Shown: in pieces, positions 57,600 through 64,000 of the stretch | How the letters are laid out: each line of letters opens with the position of its first letter | Position numbering within the stretch: the first letter of the stretch is position 1 | Origin: Pacificoceanicola sp049803835 | GTDB lineage: Bacteria; Pseudomonadota; Alphaproteobacteria; Rhodobacterales; Rhodobacteraceae | NCBI RefSeq assembly: GCF_049803835.1 | Contig: NZ_JBNAGK010000004.1 | Coordinates: 124,001-188,000 of the forward strand | Direction: 5' to 3' | Length of the DNA stretch: 64,000 nt | Translations under genes and position numbers: made by a program | The notes under the pieces: generated by a model | Told to the model about the DNA's origin: nothing | Databases searched by the model: none | What the model saw: the letters and a program-made list of their open reading frames with translations, nothing else

Positions 57600-58460
57600 A
57601 TGCGCCAATCCCTGGTTGTGATTTTCGCCGTGGCAGGCTTTGCCACGCTTTCCGCCTGTGAAAAGACCATCGACAAGGATGCGGTGGATCGCGAGTTTCA
57701 GGGCGTCAACGTCATCGACGAGACCAATCTCAACGATGTCATGCTGACCGTCGGGGACCCGAACGAGTCGGTTGCCTACTTCCACCGTGCCCTGAGCCAG
57801 GACCCGGACCGCATCGACCTGCTGCGCGGGCTGGCCACCTCTCTGGTCAAGGCCAAGCGCGTCACCGAGGCCAAGGTCGCCTGGGCGAAGGTTGTGGAGC
57901 ACAAGGACGCCACCAACGACGACCGTGTCGAGCTGGCTGACACGCTGATCCGCGCCAACGAGTGGCCCGCCGCCGAAAAGGTGCTGGATTCCATCCCGCC
58001 GACCCATGAGACCTTCAAGCGTTACCGGCTCGAGGCGATGATCGCCGACGGCAACAAGGAATGGAAGAAGGCCGACAGCTTCTACGAGGTGGCCGTGGGC
58101 CTGACCACGACGCCCGCCAACGTGCTGAACAACTGGGGCTACTCCAAGCTGAGCCGCGGCGATTACGCCGAGGCCGAGCGGCTGTTCTACGACGCCATCC
58201 AGCGCGACCGGAACAACTTCACCGCCAAGAACAACCTCGTTCTGGCCCGCGGCGCACAGGGCAAATACACGCTGCCGGTGGTGCCGATGAGCCAGATCGA
58301 GCGGGCGGAACTGCTCTACTCCCTCGGTCTCGCGGCGATCAAGCGCGGCGATATGGAGATCGGCAAGGGCCTGCTGCGCGAGGCGATCGACACGCATCCG
58401 CAGCATTTCGAGGCCGCCTCGCGGTCGCTGGAGGCGCTGGAAGCGTCGGTGGCCCGCTGA
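57600..58460 (+). CDS. Tetratricopeptide-repeat lipoprotein
   Basis: 286 residues. Signal VVIFAVAGFATLSACEKT gives a lipobox cysteine at about residue 20. Repeats follow at ESVAYFHRALSQDPDRIDLL, ANVLNNWGYSKLSRGDYAEA (in part: NNWGYSKLSRGDYAEAE) and MEIGKGLLREAIDTHPQHFE. It resembles TadD and is probably a second periplasmic TPR protein of the pilus, absent from the classical Tad list. It is placed between tadD and the prepilin peptidase. Confidence 0.75.
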   Translation: MRQSLVVIFAVAGFATLSACEKTIDKDAVDREFQGVNVIDETNLNDVMLTVGDPNESVAYFHRALSQDPDRIDLLRGLATSLVKAKRVTEAKVAWAKVVEHKDATNDDRVELADTLIRANEWPAAEKVLDSIPPTHETFKRYRLEAMIADGNKEWKKADSFYEVAVGLTTTPANVLNNWGYSKLSRGDYAEAERLFYDAIQRDRNNFTAKNNLVLARGAQGKYTLPVVPMSQIERAELLYSLGLAAIKRGDMEIGKGLLREAIDTHPQHFEAASRSLEALEASVAR

Positions 58461-58478
58461 CCTGACGGACCCGCGCCC

Positions 58479-59012
58479 ATGCAAATCCCGGCTTTTCAGG
58501 CGGCCCTGTTTGCCCTTCTCGTGGTGCCGATCTGCGTTCTGACCTTCTACGTCGACATGCGCACGAAGAAGATCACCAACGTGACGGTCTGGGCGCTGTT
58601 CCTCACCTTCGTGGCGATCGGCCTCGCCACGATGCCGTTCATCGACTTCGCCTGGCGCTTTGCCCATTACGCGGTGGTCTTCGCTTACGGGCTGCTGCTC
58701 TGGTTCTTCCGCCAGATCGGCGCGGGGGACGTGAAATTCGCCGCAGTTCTGGCGATGTTCATCCATCCCGGCGACATCCGCCTGATGCTCTTCGTCGCCG
58801 CCGCCGCCATGCTGGCCGCGACGATCACCGTGCTTCTGGTCCGCTGGACCCCGCTGCACCGGCTGGCGCCGGACTGGAAGACGTGGAAGGGGGCTTCCGT
58901 CGATACGGAAAAATCGGTGGGCAAGGGCAACCGCTTCACCATTCCGATGGGCACCGGCTTTGCCCTGATGCTCTCGACCTACCTGATCATGGGCGCGTTT
59001 TACGGCGCCTGA
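58479..59012 (+). CDS. cpaA: Prepilin peptidase CpaA/TadV
   Basis: 177 residues, five to six membrane segments. The aspartic-protease pair of this family is visible: Asp26 in FYVDMRTKKITN and Asp84 in GAGDVKFAAV, the GxGD motif. It cuts the pilin leaders after Gly14. It lacks the methylase domain, as typical for TadV. Last gene of the locus; the TadE, TadF and TadG minor-pilin genes are not found here. Confidence 0.9.
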   Translation: MQIPAFQAALFALLVVPICVLTFYVDMRTKKITNVTVWALFLTFVAIGLATMPFIDFAWRFAHYAVVFAYGLLLWFFRQIGAGDVKFAAVLAMFIHPGDIRLMLFVAAAAMLAATITVLLVRWTPLHRLAPDWKTWKGASVDTEKSVGKGNRFTIPMGTGFALMLSTYLIMGAFYGA

Positions 59013-59100
59013 CGACGGCACCGGCGCTCCGCGCGGGTTCACAATCCGGTTGAAAAAGCGTCACCCCACCGCACGCCAGAACCCCTAACCCCCTGTTAAT

Positions 59101-59127
59101 AAAAAATGTTTCGCACGCGAAACATTT
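59101..59127 (-). terminator. Intrinsic terminator, minus strand
   Basis: AAATGTTTCG (59104-59113) and CGAAACATTT (59118-59127) form a perfect 10-bp stem with loop CACG; on the minus strand it is followed by six T residues. It ends the DUF1674 transcript, 87 bases past that gene. On the plus strand it may also stop readthrough from the pilus locus. AGTCGCC-aca-GGCGACT at 59163-59179 is another perfect small hairpin. Confidence 0.75.
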
Positions 59128-59213
59128 CCATCCAACGACGAGGCCCCCAAATGCCCCCAGGGAGTCGCCACAGGCGACTGGGCAGAGCCCCGGGTGAAAC
59201 GTTTTCCCAGCCG

Positions 59214-59390
59214 TCAGAAATCGACCGCGATGCCCTTCTTCTCCCAATCGCCAAAGCGCACCGGCTCCGGCCCGTCCCGCCCACCCAGTTCCTTCGGCAG
59301 GCTCAACGCTTCGGCCGTCTTCCGGCGCTCCTCGGCCTCGGCCAGGGCACGCAGGGCGGCGGGGGGGAGGTCTTTTTGACTGTCGGACAT
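59214..59390 (-). CDS. DUF1674 protein, SDHAF4-like succinate dehydrogenase assembly factor
   Basis: 58 residues. The C-terminal core GGRDGPEPVRFGDWEKKGIA-VDF is the diagnostic DUF1674/SDHAF4 motif (GG-x-GPEPxRYGDWE-x-KGI-x-DF). In mitochondria SDHAF4 binds free flavinated SdhA and blocks oxidative damage until it joins SdhB; bacterial homologues are presumed to do the same. No sdh gene is adjacent. The ATG is 59388-59390. A short gene easily missed. Confidence 0.88.
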   Translation of the reverse strand: MSDSQKDLPPAALRALAEAEERRKTAEALSLPKELGGRDGPEPVRFGDWEKKGIAVDF

Positions 59391-59456
59391 CGGCTTTTCC
59401 TCGTACTACCCCGTTGATATACGCCCCCGCCATGGCGGAGCAACCCCGGAGCGCCC

Positions 59457-60710
59457 ATGACCAAAGCCTTCAGCCCCGCCCGCAAGGGCGCCGTGCAGAT
59501 CCTGACCCAGGTTCTGGGTGAACAGCGCCCGCTTGGGGAGGCGGCGCTCAAGCTCGACGCGCTGGACCCCGGTGACCGCGCCGCGGCGCAGCGGCTGGCG
59601 GGCGAGGTGCTGCGCAGCCTTGAACGCGCGGACAAGATCCTCAAGCCGCACCTGCGCAAGGCCCCCGGTCTCGTGGTGATGAACACCCTGCGGCTCGGCA
59701 CGGTCGAGCTTTGCACCGGCGGGGCGGCGCATGGCATCGTTAACGATCTGGTAAACTTCACCGCCTCGGGCAAGCGCACCCAGCAGTTCAAGGGGCTGGT
59801 CAACGCCGTCCTGCGCAGGGTCGCGGAAACCGGCCCGGCGGAGTGGCAGAAACTGCGCATCCCGCGCCTGCCGAAATGGCTGCGCAGCCCGCTTGTGGCC
59901 GCCTGGGGAGCGGAGGCCGTGGCCGCGATGGAGGTTGCGCACTTCGCCGGAGCGCCCCTTGACCTTACGTCAAGGGATGACGCGGCGGCGCTGGCCGAAG
60001 CGACGGGCGGCACGCTGCTGCCCACCGGATCGGTGCGGCTCACGGGCGGGCAGGTCAGCGCCCTGCCCGGTTACGACGACGGGGCGTTCTGGGTGCAGGA
60101 TGCCGCCGCGGCGCTGCCAGCAAAGCTGCTCGGGGATGTCGCGGGGAAAACCGTGCTCGACATGTGCGCCGCGCCCGGAGGCAAGACCATGCAGCTTGCC
60201 GCTGCGGGAGCAGAGGTCACGGCACTCGACCTGTCCCATAGCCGCCTCCAGCGCGTGGAGGAAAACCTCGCCCGAACAAAGCTCAAGGCCACCCTCGTCG
60301 CCGCCGACGCGATGGAACACGAAGGCCGGTACGACGCCATCCTGCTCGACGCGCCCTGCTCCGCCACCGGCACGATCCGCCGCCATCCCGACCTGCCACA
60401 CCTGCATCAGGGCGAGCGCATCGGGGAGTTGATCGCGCTTCAGGCGGAGATGCTCGACCATGCGCTCACTCTCCTGAATCCCGGCGGATCGCTGGTCTAT
60501 GCCACCTGTTCGCTGATCCCCGACGAGGGCGAGTGCCAGATCGACGAGGCGCTGGCCCGGCATCCCGGACTGACCGTCATCAAACCCGAGGCGCCATGGA
60601 TCGAAGACCGCTGGCGCAGCGCCGAGGGCGGTCTGCGGCTCAGGCCGGATTTCTGGCCGGACAAGGGCGGCCTCGACGGCTTCTACATGGTGCACCTGCG
60701 CAAGGACTGA
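59457..60710 (+). CDS. rsmB: 16S rRNA m5C967 methyltransferase (RsmB/Fmu type)
   Basis: 417 residues: NusB-like RNA-binding N-terminal half (about 5-130) and SAM-dependent methyltransferase half. VLDMCAAPGGKTMQLA is motif I; LLDAPCSATGTIRRHPD holds the catalytic-release cysteine (about Cys302) and VYATCSLIPDEGE the nucleophile (about Cys351). ATG 59457 fits. It diverges from the DUF1674 gene across 66 bases. The heparinase-like gene and purH follow on the same strand. Confidence 0.92.
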   Translation: MTKAFSPARKGAVQILTQVLGEQRPLGEAALKLDALDPGDRAAAQRLAGEVLRSLERADKILKPHLRKAPGLVVMNTLRLGTVELCTGGAAHGIVNDLVNFTASGKRTQQFKGLVNAVLRRVAETGPAEWQKLRIPRLPKWLRSPLVAAWGAEAVAAMEVAHFAGAPLDLTSRDDAAALAEATGGTLLPTGSVRLTGGQVSALPGYDDGAFWVQDAAAALPAKLLGDVAGKTVLDMCAAPGGKTMQLAAAGAEVTALDLSHSRLQRVEENLARTKLKATLVAADAMEHEGRYDAILLDAPCSATGTIRRHPDLPHLHQGERIGELIALQAEMLDHALTLLNPGGSLVYATCSLIPDEGECQIDEALARHPGLTVIKPEAPWIEDRWRSAEGGLRLRPDFWPDKGGLDGFYMVHLRKD

Positions 60711-60788
60711 ACGGATTTTGCGCGATCCTTCGCCGAAGGCACGGAGGCACCGGCCCGGAACGTCGCAGCAGGGACAAAGCAAGGTGAC

Positions 60789-60803
60789 TTAACGATTCGT
60801 TAA
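60789..60803 (+). promoter_or_regulatory. Exact CtrA-type box upstream of the heparinase gene
   Basis: TTAA-CGATTCG-TTAA matches the CtrA consensus TTAA-N7-TTAA exactly, inside the 17-bp palindrome CTTAACGA-T-TCGTTAAG (60788-60804). It is 81 bases ahead of the ATG at 60884 in the 173-base gap after rsmB. Chance occurrence in so GC-rich a genome is less likely than usual but not excluded. Confidence 0.55.
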
Positions 60804-60883
60804 GGATACATTCTAGACAAGAACAGCCCCAGAAGGGGCGTGGGTGAGGCGGTTCAGCAGGCCGCAAGACGTAAGGCAGTGAG

Positions 60884-62632
60884 ATGTCCAAGGGGCGCAG
60901 TTGGCGGGCCAGACAGGCGCGTTTCCTCAACAGTTTGCACGCGCGGATGGCGGCCCGGGCCCGTCCGGCGAAAGGCTTCGTCTCGCAGCCGGAGCCGCGC
61001 ACCATCGGCTATTTCGCCCGGGGGCGGCAGATGCTCGCCGGAAACGTCATGTTCGCCGGGCACCTGATGGAAGTCAAAGGCGCGATGATCTGGGACCTCG
61101 ACCTGCCGGACGAGGCCTTTGCCGAGGCGCTGCACGGCTTTGGCTGGCTCGACGATCTGGCGGCGGTCGGGGATACCAAGGCGCGGAAACTGGCGCAGGA
61201 CTGGCTCTGGGGCTGGATCAAGCGCTATGGCGGCGGCACCGGCCCCGGATGGTCGCCGGAACTGACCGGGCGGCGGGTGATCCGCTGGGTGCATCACGCG
61301 CTGTTCCTGCTGCGCGGCACCACGCCGGAGCAGGCGGAGGCCTATTACAAGGCGCTGGCCGCGCAGACGACCTTCCTGTCGCGGCGCTGGCAGGGGGCGA
61401 GCCCCGGCCTGCCCCGGTTCGAAGCGCTGACCGGGCTGCTGTATTGCGGGCTGTCCATCGAGGGCATGGAGGACCGGGCCGAGCCCGCGCGGCAAGCGCT
61501 GGGGCAGGAATGCGCCCGGCAGGTCGACGCGCAGGGCGGCATTCCGACCCGCAACCCGGAGGAATTGCTGGAGGTTTTCACCCTGCTGACCTGGGCGCAG
61601 GCGGCGCTGGAGCAGAGCCACAAGACACCGGACCCGGCCCATCTGGACGCCATCGCCCGCATCGCGCCGACCCTGCGGACGCTCCGGCATGCGGATGGCG
61701 GGCTGGCGCGGTTCCATGGCGGCGGGCGGGGTCTCGACGGGCGGCTGGATCAGGCGCTGGCGGCCTCCGGGGTGAAGAAGCGCCAGACCGAGGGGCTGGC
61801 CATGGGATACGCCCGGCTTTCGGCTGGCCGCACCTCGATCATCGTCGATGCCGCGCCGCCGCCCTCTGGCAAGGCCTCGGCGCAGGCGCATGCCTCGACG
61901 CTGGCTTTCGAGCTGACCTCCGGGCGCCGCCCGCTGATCGTCAATTGCGGCTCCGGCATGGAGTTCGGGGCGGACTGGCGGCGGGCCGGACGGGCCACGC
62001 CCTCGCATTCGACGCTGTCGTTGCAGGGGTATTCCAGCTCCCGCCTCGCGCCGGAGCGCTGGATCGGTCTGACGCAGCGCGAGGTGCTGGAGGACACGCC
62101 CCGTCATGTGCCGGTACAGATGGACCACCTTGAAACCGGGTTCCGGCTGGAGGCCGGGCACGACGGCTATGTCGGCTTGCAGGGGCTGACCCATGCGCGG
62201 TCCATCGAGCTGAGCCTCGACGGGCGGCAGATCAAGGGCGAGGATTACCTCGTCGCGCTCGATGGCGCTGCCAACAAACGCTTCGACAAGGCGCTGGACG
62301 GGGTCAAGCTGGCCGGTCTGCCGTATGACATCCGCTTTCACCTGCATCCGGAAGTAGATGTCGCGCTCGACATGGGGGGCAATGCGGTCTCGCTGGCGCT
62401 GCGGTCGGGGGAAATCTGGGTGTTCCGCTTCTCCGGGCGGGCGGAGATGGACATCGAACCCTCGGTTTACCTGGAAAAGGGCCGGATGCGGCCCCGTGCG
62501 ACCAAACAAATCGTTTTATCCGGCCGCGCGATGGATTATGCGACCCGCATCCGCTGGTCCCTGGCCAAGGCGCAGGAGACGGCCACCGCCGTCCGCGACT
62601 ACGCCCGGGACGACAGCGAGATGTCGACCTGA
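60884..62632 (+). CDS. Heparinase II/III family protein
   Basis: 582 residues. An alpha/alpha-toroid N-terminal half with WDLDLPDEAFAEALHGFGWL, then the beta-sheet heparinase II/III domain from about residue 320 (STLAFELTSGRRPLIVNCGS, ATPSHSTLSLQGYSSS). No signal peptide is evident. Family members include glycosaminoglycan and alginate lyases, yet this copy is conserved next to rsmB and purH in relatives and not beside polysaccharide genes, so an envelope-glycan role is possible. The ATG has AGTGAG before it. An exact CtrA-type box lies upstream. Confidence 0.85.
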   Translation: MSKGRSWRARQARFLNSLHARMAARARPAKGFVSQPEPRTIGYFARGRQMLAGNVMFAGHLMEVKGAMIWDLDLPDEAFAEALHGFGWLDDLAAVGDTKARKLAQDWLWGWIKRYGGGTGPGWSPELTGRRVIRWVHHALFLLRGTTPEQAEAYYKALAAQTTFLSRRWQGASPGLPRFEALTGLLYCGLSIEGMEDRAEPARQALGQECARQVDAQGGIPTRNPEELLEVFTLLTWAQAALEQSHKTPDPAHLDAIARIAPTLRTLRHADGGLARFHGGGRGLDGRLDQALAASGVKKRQTEGLAMGYARLSAGRTSIIVDAAPPPSGKASAQAHASTLAFELTSGRRPLIVNCGSGMEFGADWRRAGRATPSHSTLSLQGYSSSRLAPERWIGLTQREVLEDTPRHVPVQMDHLETGFRLEAGHDGYVGLQGLTHARSIELSLDGRQIKGEDYLVALDGAANKRFDKALDGVKLAGLPYDIRFHLHPEVDVALDMGGNAVSLALRSGEIWVFRFSGRAEMDIEPSVYLEKGRMRPRATKQIVLSGRAMDYATRIRWSLAKAQETATAVRDYARDDSEMST

Positions 62633-62664
62633 TCCGATAACCCCCCGAAGGGACTTCTGCTGCC

Positions 62665-64000
62665 ATGACCGACCTCTATCCCGTGCGCCGCGCGCTGCTT
62701 TCCGTTTCCGACAAGACCGGCCTGATCGACCTCGCAAGGGCGCTGGCCGGGCGCGGCGTGGAATTGCTCTCCACCGGCGGCTCCGCCAAGGCCATCCGCG
62801 ATGCGGGGATTGCGGTGCGGGACGTCTCCGAGGTGACGGGCTTTCCGGAGATGATGGACGGGCGCGTGAAGACGCTGCACCCGATGGTGCATGGCGGATT
62901 GCTGGCGCTGCGGGACAACGCCGGGCATGTGGCGTCGATGGAGGAGCACGGGATCGGCGGGATCGACCTCCTGGTGGTGAACCTCTATCCGTTCGAGGCG
63001 GCGCTGGCCCGGGGTGCCGAATATGACGAGATGATCGAGAATATCGACATCGGCGGCCCGGCGATGATCCGCGCGTCGGCGAAGAACCATGCATTTGTGA
63101 CCACGGTTGTGGATGTGGAGGATTACGCCGCGCTGCTGGCCGAATTGGACGAGAACGACGGGCAGACGTCTTATGCCTTCCGCCAGCGGCTGGCGCAGAT
63201 CGCCTATGCCCGCACCGGGGCTTATGACGCGGCGGTATCGACGTGGATGGCCAGCGCGATCGGCGAGGAGACGCCGCGCCGCCGGGTGTTCGCCGGGACG
63301 CTGGCGCAATCGCTGCGCTATGGCGAGAACCCGCATCAGAAGGCGGCGTTCTACGTGGATGGGTCCGAGCGCCCCGGCATTGCCAGGGCGACGCAGTTGC
63401 AGGGCAAGGAGCTGTCCTACAACAACATCAACGACACCGATGCGGCGTTTGAGCTGGTCTCCGAGTTCCTGCCGAAGGACGGTCCGGCGGTGGCGATCAT
63501 CAAGCACGCGAACCCCTGCGGCGTGGCGAAGGGGGCGACTTTGCTGGAGGCTTACCAGAAGGCGTTCGACTGTGACCGGACGTCCGCGTTCGGCGGCATC
63601 GTGGCGCTGAACTCGAAGCTGGACGTGGCGACGGCCGAGGCCATCACCGAGATTTTCACCGAAGTGGTCATTGCCCCGGCCGCCGATGACGCCGCGAAGG
63701 AGATCTTTGCGAAGAAGAAGAACCTGCGCCTGCTGCTGACCCCCGGTCTGGCGAATACCGCCGAGGCGGGGCTGTCCTACCATCAGGTCTCCGGCGGGAT
63801 GCTGGTACAGGACCGTGACAACGGGCAGATGGACCTCTCGGACCTCAAGGTGGTCACGAAAAAGGCCCCGACCGAAGAGCAGATGCGGGACCTTCTCTTC
63901 GCATGGAAGGTGGCGAAACACGTCAAGTCCAACGCCATCGTCTATGTCAAGGACGGCGCGACGGTGGGCGTGGGTGCGGGCCAGATGAGCCGCCTCGACA
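62665..64000 (+). CDS. purH: Bifunctional AICAR formyltransferase/IMP cyclohydrolase (3' end outside window)
   Basis: 445 of about 530 residues are in the window; the frame is open to the right edge. The N-terminal MGS-like IMP cyclohydrolase domain (ALLSVSDKTGLIDLARALAG, LSTGGSAKAI, MMDGRVKTLHP) and the AICAR transformylase part (RYGENPHQKAAFY, KELSYNNINDTDAAFELV, AIIKHANPCGVAKG) are intact. It performs the last two steps of IMP synthesis. ATG 62665 follows the heparinase gene by 32 bases. Confidence 0.95.
   Translation, partial: MTDLYPVRRALLSVSDKTGLIDLARALAGRGVELLSTGGSAKAIRDAGIAVRDVSEVTGFPEMMDGRVKTLHPMVHGGLLALRDNAGHVASMEEHGIGGIDLLVVNLYPFEAALARGAEYDEMIENIDIGGPAMIRASAKNHAFVTTVVDVEDYAALLAELDENDGQTSYAFRQRLAQIAYARTGAYDAAVSTWMASAIGEETPRRRVFAGTLAQSLRYGENPHQKAAFYVDGSERPGIARATQLQGKELSYNNINDTDAAFELVSEFLPKDGPAVAIIKHANPCGVAKGATLLEAYQKAFDCDRTSAFGGIVALNSKLDVATAEAITEIFTEVVIAPAADDAAKEIFAKKKNLRLLLTPGLANTAEAGLSYHQVSGGMLVQDRDNGQMDLSDLKVVTKKAPTEEQMRDLLFAWKVAKHVKSNAIVYVKDGATVGVGAGQMSRLD

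Noticed and set aside
59104..59127. AAATGTTTCG-CACG-CGAAACATTT as a transcription-factor operator
   Set aside because: The T6 run on the minus strand and position past the DUF1674 stop make a terminator the simpler reading.

Overview
The window is chromosomal DNA of an alphaproteobacterium of the Rhodobacteraceae (order Rhodobacterales). This rests on the high G+C content (about two thirds by eye), on gene orders typical of that family (tldD-coxB-ctaB-ctaG-coxC-surf1-thrC-M16 peptidase; murA-DUF2948 with maf-RNase E/G-yacG; lysC-ptsP), on a Tad/Flp pilus locus with the family's GAVTVDW pilins, and on dispersed intergenic repeats. I cannot name the genus. The window is almost entirely core-genome material. 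I see no insertion sequence, prophage, integrase, CRISPR array or rRNA operon. One tRNA (Thr, GGT) is present. A ten-N scaffold gap at 29373-29382 sits in a homopolymer-rich stretch.

Layout. 1-5154: vitamin B12-type uptake operon (TonB receptor entering from the left edge, binding protein, FecCD permease, ATPase, and a second binding-protein-like gene with no signal peptide). 5391-9235 (minus): pxpBCA 5-oxoprolinase genes and an MmgE/PrpD protein. 9297-14383 (minus): class V aminotransferase, yacG, RNase E/G, maf, DUF2948, murA and a small basic protein. 14532-17494: tRNA-Thr, waaA, DUF1178, a SnoaL-like protein and an unrecognised His-rich protein. 17682-21709: lysC and ptsP (nitrogen PTS enzyme I). 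22229-25209: EcsC, GNAT, flavin reductase and a CatB-like acetyltransferase with an attenuator-like leader. 25432-31656: SulP transporter, mtnP-lysE-apt, scoAB and a YkuD protein. 31782-37819 (minus): topA, dprA, a membrane protein and tldD. 38013-45568: aa3-type cytochrome oxidase operon continuing into surf1, thrC, an M16 peptidase and a GNAT. 45696-47380: a metallo-hydrolase and a lytic transglycosylase. 47732-59012: Tad pilus locus. 59214-64000: an SDHAF4-like DUF1674 protein, rsmB, heparinase II/III and purH (cut by the right edge).

How genes work together. The Tad locus holds three tandem Flp-type pilins, the prepilin peptidase, the secretin and its partners, the ATPases and the TadB/TadC platform, but no TadE/F/G minor pilins. 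Strong terminators split it into several transcription units. The cox segment encodes subunits II and III plus heme O synthase, CtaG and SURF1, but not subunit I. An exact FNR-type box lies in the tldD/coxB divergent region.

The most unusual signals are in non-coding DNA: (1) a mini-ORF and Shine-Dalgarno-sequestering hairpin ahead of the CatB-like gene; (2) two copies of a roughly 105-bp palindromic element whose inner stem covaries; (3) a hairpin-rich 220-nt stretch with its own terminator beyond ecsC; (4) a tandem TGTACnAAA array between convergent genes; (5) CtrA-like boxes ahead of dprA and the heparinase gene; (6) a perfect palindrome over the promoter and Shine-Dalgarno of the metallo-hydrolase gene. 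The regulatory readings are inferences from sequence alone.
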